Counted from the stretch's first letter, positions 35,892 through 45,600 are shown. The stretch is DNA of 64,000 nucleotides from UBA6522 sp965237785 (GCA_965237785.1 OZ250159.1:4216001-4280000), one strand, 5' to 3'. Made by a program: numbers and translations. Notes: generated by a model from the letters alone, not told the origin.

Positions 35892-36890
35892 ATGAGCCTG
35901 ATCGAGGCCCATTCAATACCGACTTCGCCAATGCCGGATCGAAGTGTCTGCGCAAAAGAAGTCTTCGGTATTGACGTTGATATACACGTGCCGGCATTTA
36001 CAGAGCGTACTCCATTTGTGCCTGATATCGATGAAGCCTATGTGTTTGATCGGGTTACAACAATTGCGATACTGGCGGGATTTAAGCACAATCGTAGCGT
36101 GATGATCCAAGGCTATCATGGTACAGGAAAATCAACCCATATCGAACAAGTTGCAGCGCGACTTAATTGGCCTACCATCCGTATAAATCTCGACGGTCAT
36201 ATTAGCCGACTTGACCTTGTTGGCAAAGACACTATCGTTATTCGAGATGGCAAGCAGGTTACAGAATTTTGCGAAGGAATTTTACCCTGGGCAATTCAAA
36301 ATCCGACGGCGCTTGTCTTCGATGAGTATGACGCCGGTCGGCCAGACCTAATGTTTGTAATTCAGCGAGTACTGGAAGCGGAAGGTAAGCTAACGCTGCT
36401 GGACCAAAAACGTGTAATTGACCGCCATTCCGCATTTCGTCTTTTCTCGACAACCAATACAGTTGGTTTGGGTGACCCCACCGGACTTTACCATGGAACA
36501 CAACAGATAAATCAAGGCCAGATGGATCGCTGGAATATCGTCACAACGTTGAACTACTTGGCACATGCAACGGAAGTCAAGATTATTCTCGCGAAGGAGC
36601 CTTATTATGAAACCGAAGATGGCCGCGAAGTTATCTCCAATATGGTGCGGGTAGCAGACTTAACTCGGGCGGGTTTCATGATCGGAGATATTTCCACAGT
36701 GATGAGTCCGCGTACAGTGCTTATATGGGCGCAAAATGCACGAATCTTCGGCGATATTGGGATGGCGTTCAGTTTGAGTTTCCTCAATCGATGTGATGAG
36801 ACGGAACGCGTGATCGTAGCCGAGTATTTTCAGCGATGCTTCAATATTGAATTAAACGAGTCAGCTAGTAATCTGATCATGGATCGGTAA
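35892..36890 (+). CDS. cobS: Cobaltochelatase AAA+ subunit CobS-like
   Basis: A 332-residue AAA+ ATPase. FGIDVDIHVPAFTERTPFVP matches the CobS N-terminus. Walker A is GYHGTGKST near residue 74, Walker B is ALVFDEYDAG near 141, and FSTTNTVGLGDPTGLYHGT holds sensor 1. In aerobic cobalamin synthesis CobS and CobT form the motor that drives cobalt insertion by CobN. No cobN is in this window. The gene begins a co-directional trio and uses more A+T-rich codons than the flanking chromosome. A role as motor for another metal enzyme is possible. Confidence 0.9.
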   Translation: MSLIEAHSIPTSPMPDRSVCAKEVFGIDVDIHVPAFTERTPFVPDIDEAYVFDRVTTIAILAGFKHNRSVMIQGYHGTGKSTHIEQVAARLNWPTIRINLDGHISRLDLVGKDTIVIRDGKQVTEFCEGILPWAIQNPTALVFDEYDAGRPDLMFVIQRVLEAEGKLTLLDQKRVIDRHSAFRLFSTTNTVGLGDPTGLYHGTQQINQGQMDRWNIVTTLNYLAHATEVKIILAKEPYYETEDGREVISNMVRVADLTRAGFMIGDISTVMSPRTVLIWAQNARIFGDIGMAFSLSFLNRCDETERVIVAEYFQRCFNIELNESASNLIMDR

Positions 36891-36914
36891 CCCTGCAAGT
36901 CGAGCGAATGAACT

Positions 36915-38768
36915 TTGAGCTATCGTAGCAACTCGAAGGCTATTTTCAAGCACGCAATAACTACAGCTATGCGCGCTATTGCACGCGACTACGAAAAGGG
37001 TACACCGGTCGAAATTGCAGAGAAAAGTGTCAACGCTGTGCAGGAACGTGTGTCATACTTGTCTAAAAAGGCTGGTGCGATAGACGTAGCGGAAATTCGG
37101 GGAACGGCAGACTCGCTTGCGCTCAAGCATCGTTATCATGATGCCGATTTGCACCGTAAACTTAGGCCTGCTGGAGGGCTTGCATGTGATTTTTTTGACG
37201 CAATTGAGGAGGCCCGCGTAGAAGCTATTGGTGCCAGGAAAATGCTCGGTGTGAGAGCAAATCTGGCGGCTCTGGCGCAAGAGAGAGCGTTAAAATCCGG
37301 TCTTTCGACGGGGCGAGATACTGAGGCAAACGCTGTCGCAGCGGTATTGGGCCTGATTGTCCGGGAGCGTCTGACGGGTGAATCGCCTCCAGAAGCAGCC
37401 AGAGTAAAAGTCGAAAGCCAACGCATGTTTCTAGAGAAAAGGGTTGGCCATCTGATTGACTTGCTCATTGATAACATAGAAAACCAGCGAGATTTATCCC
37501 TGATTAGCCTTCGCATTGTAGCTAAACTGGTCGGTCATGACTTGGATATTGGACATGAAGGTGAAGAGGCGGATGAAACTATGGGAGGGGAAATAGAGAG
37601 CTCTAAACTCTCCGACATAGAAGATGTTGTTATAGATAGCGCTGTAACGGTGGGACATGATAATGACGTTGATCAAAACAATGACTCCAGCAATGACATT
37701 GCGATCGACGATATCGATAATGAAGGCGCGAACCCCGGGGACGGTAATCACCAAGGCACTGTTCCTTGGTGGCCAAGCGGGATGCTACATTCTTCGTTCG
37801 AGCCGCCTGCCTATAAAGTTTTTACCGACGCGCACGACGTGGTTTCAAAGGCGGAAGAACTCTGCGATGTTAGCGAACTGGATAGCCTTCGCAAATACCT
37901 GGATCAACAGATGTTCGATATGTCCAGGGCTATCTCCAAACTGGCAAATCAATTGCAGCGTCGACTACTGGCATTCCAGCGTATCTATTGGCAATTTGAC
38001 CTGGAAGAAGGGATCCTCGATACGGAACGCTTGTCTCGCGTTATCACCAACCCACAATCTCCATGCTCGTTTAAGGCGCAATCGGATATCGAATTCAAGA
38101 GTACAATCGTAACGCTCTTGCTGGACAACTCCGGCTCGTTGCGCGGCCGGCCGATTCTAGTTGCCGCAATAGCAGCGGACGTTCTTACGCGCACCCTCGA
38201 GAGATGCGGTGTTAAGGTAGAGATTCTGGGCTTCACGACGAATGCATGGAACGGCGGTCGAAGCTTTGAGAAGTGGATTCAGTTGGACAAACCGAGCAAT
38301 CCTGGCCGCCTTAATGATCTACTTCATATAATTTACAAGGCGGCCGACACGCCATTTCGAAAAGTCCGACGTAATTTGGGGCTCATGATGCGCGAGGGGC
38401 TGCTGAAAGAAAATATTGATGGCGAAGCACTACTATGGGCCCATAACCGGTTGATCAAGCGGGCGGAGGAAAGGCGCATATTGATGGTGATTTCCGACGG
38501 TGCACCGGTAGATGACAGCACACTCACCGCCAACTCGAAGACTTATTTGGAAACCCACCTTCGTCGGGTGATAAACTGGATTGAAACCCGCTCTCCGGTG
38601 GAACTGGTCGCTATCGGTATCGGCCACGATGTGACTCGATTTTATAGTTCCGCCCAGACAATTGCGGATGTGGAAGAACTCGGCACTGCGATGACGGAGC
38701 GAATCACTGCGTTGTTCGATAGAACTCCACCTAGACCGCGAATGATCGAAATAGGTATACGACCATAA
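36915..38768 (+). CDS. cobT: Cobaltochelatase subunit CobT-like (VWA domain)
   Basis: A 617-residue protein that starts at TTG; the nearby ATG is out of frame and stops at once. The N-terminal half matches CobT (FKHAITTAMRAIARD, RYHDADLHRKLRP, DFFDAIEEARVEAIGARKM). An acidic Asp/Asn-rich linker spans about 215-275. The C-terminal VWA domain carries the MIDAS motif LLLDNSGSLRG near 403, with ISDGAPVDDST later. The protein partners with CobS. The acidic linker is usual for CobT. Confidence 0.9.
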   Translation: MSYRSNSKAIFKHAITTAMRAIARDYEKGTPVEIAEKSVNAVQERVSYLSKKAGAIDVAEIRGTADSLALKHRYHDADLHRKLRPAGGLACDFFDAIEEARVEAIGARKMLGVRANLAALAQERALKSGLSTGRDTEANAVAAVLGLIVRERLTGESPPEAARVKVESQRMFLEKRVGHLIDLLIDNIENQRDLSLISLRIVAKLVGHDLDIGHEGEEADETMGGEIESSKLSDIEDVVIDSAVTVGHDNDVDQNNDSSNDIAIDDIDNEGANPGDGNHQGTVPWWPSGMLHSSFEPPAYKVFTDAHDVVSKAEELCDVSELDSLRKYLDQQMFDMSRAISKLANQLQRRLLAFQRIYWQFDLEEGILDTERLSRVITNPQSPCSFKAQSDIEFKSTIVTLLLDNSGSLRGRPILVAAIAADVLTRTLERCGVKVEILGFTTNAWNGGRSFEKWIQLDKPSNPGRLNDLLHIIYKAADTPFRKVRRNLGLMMREGLLKENIDGEALLWAHNRLIKRAEERRILMVISDGAPVDDSTLTANSKTYLETHLRRVINWIETRSPVELVAIGIGHDVTRFYSSAQTIADVEELGTAMTERITALFDRTPPRPRMIEIGIRP

Positions 38769-38913
38769 TTTCGAGACGGACCCGCCAATATCGATTTTGG
38801 ATCCGCGACGTTGCCACCGGAATGACAACCATCGAACAGCATCGGTCACCTGTTGTGTCGTTCATTTCTTGCTATGAGGCGGCGTGGCCCGTAAAGACGA
38901 ACAATAACAGCGC

Positions 38914-39966
38914 ATGACTCGACACAATTTGCAAAAGATTCCGGTTGTAATCGTCACAGGCTTCCTGGGTAGTGGAAAGACCACCTTGCTAAATTACTTG
39001 GTAAGGCAGCCGAATATGAAGTTGACGGCGATAATTATCAATGAATTTGGTGAAATTGGCATAGATCATCTTCTCGTAGAGACGAGCTCGGAACAAATTA
39101 TTGAGATGAATAATGGCTGTATATGCTGCTCTATTCGGGGAGATCTTCAAGACAAACTGGGATCGCTGGCGATGTGGCTGGACACCGGGCGGATTTCACC
39201 AGTTGAACGAGTTATCGTCGAAACGACGGGACTAGCCGATCCGGCGCCGATTATCCACACTCTAATGACGGATGAGACTCTATTAAATCGTTATCGCCTC
39301 AGAAGTGTCGCTACAGTGGTCGACGGTATCATGGGCTCGTCATCGATAGAACGATTTCCGGAGGCGGTGAAGCAAATTGCCATCGCCGATCATTTGATCT
39401 TTTCGAAGAAGGATCTTGTAGAAACACTTTCCAATCGGGACGGTTATCTGGAATTAATGGAACGTGTCCGGCAAATTAATCCCAGAGCAGTTGTTCATGA
39501 GATTTCGAACGGTGAAATTGATCCAAACGTCCTGATTGTTCAAGATACTGACGAAACCGAGACGGCTATTGCCGATTTTGCTTGTTGGTTAGGTTCAGCG
39601 GTGGATCCCTCAAATGTAACAGAACGTCATGATCATGAAAAAGTACATATCCACGGCGGAGATCGATCTGAAATAACGACTTTTTTGATCGAGATCGAGA
39701 AACCGATCGATAGCGAGGAATTCAACGAGTTTATTCAGGCTTTGGCAATAGAGTTTGGAGAGAATCTATTGCGGATGAAAGGGTTCCTCAATGTCAAACA
39801 TAGATCGGACCGACCGGCGGTTATTCATGGGGTGCAACACGTATTTTTTCCAATCTCGTGGTTGGACGAATGGCCGAGCGAAGAGCGCTTGTCCAAGCTC
39901 GTCTTCATAACTCAGGGGTTGGCGCCGGATATCATTAGAGCGCGTTTCGATGAAAGGTTTGCTTGA
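38914..39966 (+). CDS. cobW: CobW/COG0523 family metal-trafficking GTPase
   Basis: A 350-residue G3E GTPase. The P-loop is TGFLGSGKTTLLNYL (about 15-29), the metal-binding CxCC is GCICCSIRGDLQDKL near 68-82, ETTGLADPAP forms the switch region, and SKKDL replaces NKxD. The C-terminal domain follows a short His-rich patch (RHDHEKVHIHGG). Such proteins deliver Zn, Co or other metals to client enzymes. It lies 145 bases after cobT and closes the low-G+C island. Confidence 0.9.
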   Translation: MTRHNLQKIPVVIVTGFLGSGKTTLLNYLVRQPNMKLTAIIINEFGEIGIDHLLVETSSEQIIEMNNGCICCSIRGDLQDKLGSLAMWLDTGRISPVERVIVETTGLADPAPIIHTLMTDETLLNRYRLRSVATVVDGIMGSSSIERFPEAVKQIAIADHLIFSKKDLVETLSNRDGYLELMERVRQINPRAVVHEISNGEIDPNVLIVQDTDETETAIADFACWLGSAVDPSNVTERHDHEKVHIHGGDRSEITTFLIEIEKPIDSEEFNEFIQALAIEFGENLLRMKGFLNVKHRSDRPAVIHGVQHVFFPISWLDEWPSEERLSKLVFITQGLAPDIIRARFDERFA

Positions 39967-40015
39967 TTCCGGTTGGCTGATTCCGGACGCCGTCCATATG
40001 GGTTAATTGTGAGGG

Positions 40016-41134
40016 CTAAAGCAACGATGTCTGCTCGAAGGGTCGGCGGAAGAGATCGGTCCTGAGCGGGATGCGCCGGGATCGCTGGAATCCGTGCTTG
40101 CGCAGCGCGAGCTTGAAGCGTTTGGCAATCAACTCGGCGTACACGCCACGGCCGCGCATTCTGGCGCCCCAATCCGCCCGGTAGGGCTTGCCGCCATGCA
40201 TGTCGCGGACCCGGTTCATGACATGTTCGGCCTTCAGCGGGTAGTGTTCGGCGAGCCATTCGGCAAACAGATCCTTCACCTCGAAGGGCAGACGCAGCAT
40301 GATGTAGTGGACGAACGCGGCGCCGGCTTCGGCCGAGCGGGCGACGACGGTTTCGATCTCGTTGTCGTTGATGAAGGGAATCACCGGCGCCATCATCACG
40401 CCCACCGGCACGTTCGCGCCGGCCAGTTCGCGTACGATCCGCAACCGCGCCCGCGGTGACGCGGTGCGCGGCTCGAGCTTGGCTTTCAGCCTGTCGTCCA
40501 GGGTCGTGATGCTGACGGCGACGCTAACCAAGCCGGCGGCAGCCAACTCGCGGAGCAGATCCAGGTCGCGCAGGATCAACTTGCCCTTGGTGGTGATGCT
40601 CACCGGATGGCGGTATTCCAGCAGGGTTTCCAGAAGCCGGCGCGTGACCTGGTAGCGTTTCTCGCCCGGCTGGTACGGATCCGTGTTGGTGCCGATGGCC
40701 AGGGTTTTGCATTCGTATCCCGGTTTTTCGAAGGCTTCACGGAGCCGTTCCACCGGCTGGCGCTTGACGAATATCCTGGTCTCGAAATCAAGGCCCGGCG
40801 AAAGGTCGAGAAAGCCATGGGTCGGGCGCGCATAACAGTAGATGCACCCGTGTTCGCAACCCTTGTAGGGATTGATGGATTGATCGAAGGGGATGTCCGG
40901 CGACCGATTGGTGGCAATGATGTTTCTGGTCCAATCGGCCAGAAAGGTCGTGCGCGGGTCCGGCGAAGGAAACGCCTCGTCGTCCGGCGCTTCCCAACCG
41001 TCGTCAACGGCAACGCTGACCGTCTTCTCGAACCTCCCGGCGGGATTCGACAGCGCACCGCGGCCCTTGAGTACCCGTTTTTCGTCCACACTCGCTACAT
41101 TATCCGTGCGAGTACGCGGCATCAAGGTTGCCAC
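40016..41134 (-). CDS. PA0069-family radical SAM protein (SplB-like)
   Basis: A 372-residue protein with the cluster motif CEHGCIYCYARP (CxxxCxxC) near residue 94, after the family leader INPYKGC. SITTKGKLILRDLDLL and VSITTLDDRLKAKLEPR follow. It belongs to the Rv2578c/PA0069 group related to spore photoproduct lyase, with unknown reaction. The first in-frame start is GTG; an ATG four codons later is equally possible. It is convergent with cobW, and G+C returns to chromosome level here. Confidence 0.88.
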   Translation of the reverse strand: MATLMPRTRTDNVASVDEKRVLKGRGALSNPAGRFEKTVSVAVDDGWEAPDDEAFPSPDPRTTFLADWTRNIIATNRSPDIPFDQSINPYKGCEHGCIYCYARPTHGFLDLSPGLDFETRIFVKRQPVERLREAFEKPGYECKTLAIGTNTDPYQPGEKRYQVTRRLLETLLEYRHPVSITTKGKLILRDLDLLRELAAAGLVSVAVSITTLDDRLKAKLEPRTASPRARLRIVRELAGANVPVGVMMAPVIPFINDNEIETVVARSAEAGAAFVHYIMLRLPFEVKDLFAEWLAEHYPLKAEHVMNRVRDMHGGKPYRADWGARMRGRGVYAELIAKRFKLALRKHGFQRSRRIPLRTDLFRRPFEQTSLL

Positions 41135-41154
41135 AGCCAGAAGTCACTGTATTG

Positions 41155-41181
41155 GGCATCTTATGATGTATTATTTGATGC
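41155..41181 (+). promoter_or_regulatory. Candidate operator of the second VapBC pair
   Basis: GCATC (41156-41160) and GATGC (41177-41181) form an inverted repeat flanking an AT-rich core with TATTAT, 29 bases before the antitoxin start. VapB proteins commonly bind such repeats. No clean -35/-10 pair was found. Confidence 0.35.
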
Positions 41182-41209
41182 TTGATTCTCCAGCGTTTCA
41201 GGAGCAGCC

Positions 41210-41407
41210 ATGAGAACCACTATAAACATTGACGACCAATTGTTGTCCGACGCCCGGCGTATTAGCGGCGTGCGCAAAAATGCAAGTTTGGTGCGCGAGG
41301 GGCTGAAGGCTCTCATCGAACGCGAGAGTGCGCGGCGGCTGGCCAGGTTGGGCGCGTCCGATCCGAATTTGAAACCCGTCCCCCGCCGACGCTCCGCTAA
41401 AGCATGA
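41210..41407 (+). CDS. vapB: VapB-type antitoxin
   Basis: A 65-residue protein starting MRTTINIDDQLLSDARRISG, the ribbon-helix-helix of type II VapB antitoxins, followed by LVREGLKALIERESARRLAR and a basic tail that would bind the toxin. GGAG lies seven bases before the ATG. The stop overlaps the toxin start by ATGA. Confidence 0.9.
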   Translation: MRTTINIDDQLLSDARRISGVRKNASLVREGLKALIERESARRLARLGASDPNLKPVPRRRSAKA

Positions 41408-41769
41408 TCCTGGTCGACACTTCGGTCTGGATCGACTATTTGCGTGTTGGAAATGACACGTTGGTCGATAGACTGAATGTAAACCGGGTACTGACTCACC
41501 CATTCATCATCGGTGAATTAGCCTGCGGCGACCTGCGAAACAGAACTGAAATATTGTCGCTGATGGCGGCGTTACCCCAGGTGGCGGTGGCTACCGATGC
41601 CGAAGTACTTTTCCTCATCGAGCAGCATCGACTCATGGGACGTGGTATTGGGTATATCGACGCTCATCTGCTTGCCTCCGCGGTTCTCGCCGGCTTCGCC
41701 GGAATTTGGACCCGGGACAAACGGTTGGCTGCACTGGTTGCCGAGTTGGGCATGGCTCATCGGACATGA
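41404..41769 (+). CDS. vapC: VapC-type PIN-domain toxin
   Basis: A 121-residue PIN domain with MILVDTSVWIDYLR, IGELACGDL, GIGYIDAHLLASAV and WTRDKRLAALVAELG; all acidic residues of the RNase site are present. It is of a different subtype from the PIN toxin at 2729. Its stop codon lies within about 20 bases of the broken 3' end of the TonB-dependent receptor, so the module may have arrived by the event that cut that gene. Confidence 0.92.
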   Translation: MILVDTSVWIDYLRVGNDTLVDRLNVNRVLTHPFIIGELACGDLRNRTEILSLMAALPQVAVATDAEVLFLIEQHRLMGRGIGYIDAHLLASAVLAGFAGIWTRDKRLAALVAELGMAHRT

Positions 41770-41784
41770 TGCCGGAATTGCCAC

Positions 41785-43252
41785 CTCTGATTGCCGTCCA
41801 GTCGTCATTCGCCAGCCAACGGCCTTCGTTTTCCCAGCCGAGGACACTGGCATCGCCTGCGTTCAGCTGGGCGCGCAGCATGTAATCGCCATTGCCAAAG
41901 CCGGCCAGCAACCCCGGTGAGGGCCCCGGGTTGCCCGACTGCCTCCATAGCGTGTTGATGTTCCAGTTCAGCGTGAACGGCTGATTGTAGTTCTCCCAGT
42001 CCATCGTGTAGATCGTGCTGGCGAGCGTCACACGGTTCTCGGCCAAGGTGGCTTTGACGCCGAACTCCAGGTTGGTGATCTCCTCCTCTTCGTAAAGCAG
42101 CGTGCTGTCGAGCGACCAGTTGACGAGTCCCAGTGCCGTAGCCTGAGCGTGAGACTGGATTGTCCGTGGGCTACGTGCGGCCGGGATCACGCCGGCGGGA
42201 TTGTTGCCTTTCGAGGCCTGCGCGTCGAGGGTCACGTTGTTATCCAACGTATGCGTGAGCGCCACGCGGGGCAGGAACGAATCCGTCGAATTCGTAAACG
42301 CTTCGTTAGTAATCGGGTTGATGTTGGTCAGGTCCTCGTTCTGCCAGCGACCCTCGAAAGAAAAGGTCGTGCTGTCGCTGATGTCGTAGTTGATGCTGCC
42401 GAACACGCCAACGTTTTTCGAATCCTCCGAAAAAATCACGTTGGGGACGACCGTAAAACCGAATTGGCTGGCAAGCTCGTCAGTGTCCGCCGGGGACGCC
42501 ATATGACCGATCGGCTGCATCCCCATAGCCAGCATGCCGTTAACGATGTTCACCGGCGCGTCACTGCGGTCGGTATCGTTCCACCATTCCTTTTGCTCTT
42601 CCAGGACGAATCCGAGAACCTGAATCGTCGTGTCGTTGGCCAGCCCGAAGGTGAACTCGCCCTGAATTCGATTTCGCGCAGTGTAGACACCGGGATCCGA
42701 GACCGAGAACGCTCGTGCCAGCAACTCGTCAGGCGTGCCGGCGTAGGGAGCGGCCGTATCGGTATTGGTCGGAATGCCGCCCACCGGGAGCGAAACGTCG
42801 CAATCGAAGGTGCCTTGGATCCAGTTCACACCCACCAAGTTGGGGCTCGGGAAGTTCACGCAAGCAGCATACGCCTGCGGCGAGATATCGACTTCGATCG
42901 GCATCCCGTCGTCAGTCACCAGATGAGAGAACGAGATCTCGGCGTCGAAGACTTCGGAAGGCGTGAACTTCAGCTTGCCGTCGAAATACTCGGTTGTGGA
43001 TTCATGGGGGCCGAGGCCTTCGGTCGATTCCCAGTCGTCGGGGGCCGCGTATTCATCAACGTTGATATTCACCGTGTACCCGACCGTATCGGAGATCGGC
43101 CCGGCCAGCAGAAGCTCGAGTGAGTTACGGCCGAGAGTACTGGTCTCGAGTCGCACGTCGCCCTCGAACTCATCGCCCGGATCCCGGGTAACGTAGTTGA
43201 TGGCGCCGCCGAAAGTCGCGCGACCGAATGCTGCGCTCTGCGGACCTCTAAA
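41785..43252 (-). pseudogene. TonB-dependent receptor, barrel fragment (3' part of interrupted gene)
   Basis: The minus strand reads GPQSAAFGRATFGGAINYVT and then about 480 residues of outer-membrane beta-barrel with many Asp/Asn/Thr-rich loops. Receptor sequence ends near WLANDDWTAI, short of the final barrel strands, and the frame runs into antisense vapC. The 5' portion lies on the other side of the insertion element. The gene cannot make a working receptor. The ligand is unknown. Confidence 0.88.
43247..43252 (+). repeat. Target-site duplication, left copy
   Basis: TCTAAA adjoining the left inverted repeat of the insertion sequence and matching the copy at 45204-45209. Confidence 0.85.
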
Positions 43253-45203
43253 CTGAACTTCCAGAGGCTGTAGTAGCTAACCCGTTGTTTTTTCGTAACA
43301 ATAAAAGAAACTGCGAGATCGCTACTGGGAACGTTCCAGGCGTACGCCGAGTAATTTGAAGGCCTCGCGCTGTAGCGCGGTGGGCCGGGTGAGGACCTTG
43401 AACGGTTCGGTGTCGGGCAGGCGGGCGACGACGCGGTTCTTGGCGACCGTCGCCAAGTCGTCGAGCAGCGTGCGGAAGCTGTGCACCGGGCACCCCGATG
43501 CGTTTCGTTTGCGCTGGGCCTTGTTCTTGGCGGATCGCGAGACCTCGGCCGGCGCCACGATGGAGGGGCGCGCGGCGGCGGCGGCCGCCGCATCGTCGTC
43601 GTCGAACAGCAGCGGCTTGAGCCGCTCCCGCATGTGCCATTCGACGTAATAGGCGAGCATGCACAACAACACATGCGCCCGAACCCGCCCGGCGGCACGG
43701 TGGTAGATGGGCCGCACCTTCAGGTCCACGGTTTTCAAGCTCCTGAAGGCGCGCTCGACGACGCTCAGGCGCTTGTAGGCGCGCACGGTCCCCTCGGCGT
43801 CGAGTTCGCCCGCCGGCAGGCTGGTGCGCACGATATACAGCCCGTCCAGGGCCGCTTCGGCGGCGATGGACTCGGGTTTGCGCCGGTAGGTGAACGCGTT
43901 CTCGGCGATCTCCAGTTCGAAGTGCTTGGCCATCTTGTACTTGCCGACGACCTTGCCGACCCGCACCCCGATCTTGTCCTGGCCCTTGAGGCGGCGCTTG
44001 TCGCGCTTCGTGGCGGCGACGATGGGATCGAGTTCGCCCTCGGTGGATTGCAACAGGTCTTCGCGCTTACGCGCCCGCTCGGCGGCGAGCAGCGGATTGC
44101 GGCACACCATCAGCCGCTCGCCCGGATAGGCGGGGCTTCGGATCTCGATCAAGTCGGTCTCGTCGAACAAGGACAGTTGCACCGCCCCCGATTCCACCAG
44201 TTCGCGGAGGGCGGGCGCGCGCAGGGCGCTAATCCAGTCCAGGCCCGCCGGGCGCACGTCCTCGCGGATGCGCGCCTCGGTGAGCATGCCGCGGTCGCCG
44301 ACCAGCACCACGCGGGACAGCCCGAAGCGGCGACGCAGCTTGTCGATCTGCGCGCCCACCGTGGCCGGATCGGCCGTGTTGCCGTCGAACACCTCGACCG
44401 CCACCGGACAGCCCTCGCGGTCGCACAAAAGCCCGAACTCGATCTGCAGCTTGCCGCGTTTGCCGTCGCGGGAATAGCCGCGCTTGGCCAGCGGGCAACG
44501 GCGCCCTTCCAGGTACACCGAGGTGAGGTCGTAGAGCACCAGGGCGCCGTCGGCGAGATGGCGCTTGGCCAGGCGCCGCTCGATGGCGTGCTGGCGTTGG
44601 AGCAGCCAGTCCATGGCGGCGTACAGGTCGTCCTCGTCGATCGCCCCGAGCCCGAGCGTCTCGGCGAGCGAGTCGCGCGCGGTGGCTTCGGCCAAGCCCC
44701 GGGCGGTGGCCAGCTTCGAGCCCGGGTCGAGGATGCGGGCGACGATGAGCGCCAGGACGCGCTCGCGTTGCGGCGAAGCGGCGGCGGCGATGGTTCGGTC
44801 CAGGCGCAGCTTGCGCAGGGTGCCGAGCACGGCGGCGACATGGCCGTGGGGCAGGGAACGTTCGATGTCGAAGGCGTCGTCGCGGCCGACGAGGGGTTCG
44901 TTTTTCAACAGGCGGCGCAGGGTCTCGACTTTCTCGGCGGGCCAGGCGGTGAGATTGGCGAGGGTGCGTTTGCGCACGCGCTTACCCTCGCGCCAGCCTT
45001 CGCGCAGGAGCACGGCCGGTGGCGAGCTGCGGTTGGGGACGGTTTCGATATACATGGGAACGAGTATAGGCTATAACGCTTGTAATTGCAATATAAAGAT
45101 GCGTATATACATGGGAACATATGTGAAACGCTCGGGCGCGACTTTTGTATCCGAATCAAGTGCTTAACCCACTATCACCGGGTAAAATGGGGGGGAACTT
45201 CAG
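43253..45203 (-). mobile_element. IS1634-like insertion sequence, 1951 bp
   Basis: The ends are CTGAACTTCC at the left and, on the complement of the right end, CTGAAGTTCC (9 of 10 identical). Both sides carry the 6-base direct repeat TCTAAA. Removing the element and one repeat rejoins the receptor frame as VEVFRGPQSAAFG, which fixes the borders. The element contains a single transposase gene. Confidence 0.9.
43322..45055 (-). CDS. IS1634-family (DDE) transposase
   Basis: A 577-residue transposase, intact. Catalytic acidic residues are suggested by VLYDLTSVYLEG, VVLVGDRGML and the conserved YKRLSVVERAFRSLK. An unusual acidic and alanine-rich patch (FDDDDAAAAAAARP) occurs near residue 490, and HVLLCMLAYYVEWHMRERL precedes it. 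The length and layout fit the IS1634 group of the IS4 superfamily. The gene is G+C-rich like the chromosome, so the element may be at home in this genome. Confidence 0.92.
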   Translation of the reverse strand: MYIETVPNRSSPPAVLLREGWREGKRVRKRTLANLTAWPAEKVETLRRLLKNEPLVGRDDAFDIERSLPHGHVAAVLGTLRKLRLDRTIAAAASPQRERVLALIVARILDPGSKLATARGLAEATARDSLAETLGLGAIDEDDLYAAMDWLLQRQHAIERRLAKRHLADGALVLYDLTSVYLEGRRCPLAKRGYSRDGKRGKLQIEFGLLCDREGCPVAVEVFDGNTADPATVGAQIDKLRRRFGLSRVVLVGDRGMLTEARIREDVRPAGLDWISALRAPALRELVESGAVQLSLFDETDLIEIRSPAYPGERLMVCRNPLLAAERARKREDLLQSTEGELDPIVAATKRDKRRLKGQDKIGVRVGKVVGKYKMAKHFELEIAENAFTYRRKPESIAAEAALDGLYIVRTSLPAGELDAEGTVRAYKRLSVVERAFRSLKTVDLKVRPIYHRAAGRVRAHVLLCMLAYYVEWHMRERLKPLLFDDDDAAAAAAARPSIVAPAEVSRSAKNKAQRKRNASGCPVHSFRTLLDDLATVAKNRVVARLPDTEPFKVLTRPTALQREAFKLLGVRLERSQ

Positions 45204-45209
45204 TCTAAA
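45204..45209 (+). repeat. Target-site duplication, right copy
   Basis: TCTAAA adjoining the right inverted repeat of the insertion sequence and matching the copy at 43247-43252. Confidence 0.85.
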
Positions 45210-45398
45210 GACCTCGACGCGCTCCACGCCGGTCAGCTGCAGCGTACCCTGTGAGCCGAGAATCGGCAGACCGTCAATGAAGGTCGTGACTTTCTGACGA
45301 AGCACCGACGTGGTACTCGACTGGACACCGCGAATCGCGGGAGTGGAGGAGGCTCGATCGAAGGTCTCGTCATAGTCGAGTCCGGGCACCGCTTCGAA
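45204..45398 (-). pseudogene. TonB-dependent receptor, plug fragment (5' part of interrupted gene)
   Basis: The minus strand reads FEAVPGLDYDETFDRASSTP, then AIRGVQSSTTSVLRQ and GVERVEVFR, a typical plug domain. It continues across the insertion element into the barrel fragment. Signal peptide and TonB box are missing, because sequence upstream of FEAVPG belongs to another protein family. Confidence 0.85.
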
Positions 45399-45600
45399 CA
45401 GGCCTTTGCCCTGAAGACCAGGGTAGTCGGGCTCGTAGCGAGCGCACTTGAAGCTTGAGTTAACTCGCTCCGCAGCGTCCTGGGTCATCGTGGCGAATAT
45501 CGCGTAATCGCCAGCCGTGCGACCGCCCACTGGATTGACGTATTCCCAAACGACTTCACCCTCCGTCGTGACTTCGAAAAAGTGGCCGTAGCCGCGGGAA
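45399..45600 (-). pseudogene. C-terminal fragment of an arylsulfotransferase-like protein
   Basis: The minus strand encodes GYGHFFEVTTEGEVVWEYVN and, further on, CARYEPDYPGLQGKGL. This resembles the end of Arylsulfotrans-type beta-propeller proteins (G-x-FEVTPEGEVVWEYVNP, then RYPPDYPGL). It is fused in frame to the receptor plug without an intervening stop. Only the last propeller blade remains. Confidence 0.65.

Noticed and set aside
43481..45076. Long open frame (531 codons) on the plus strand within the insertion sequence
   Set aside because: Antisense to the transposase; IS1634-type elements carry one gene, and the translation is His/Gln/Gly-rich noise.
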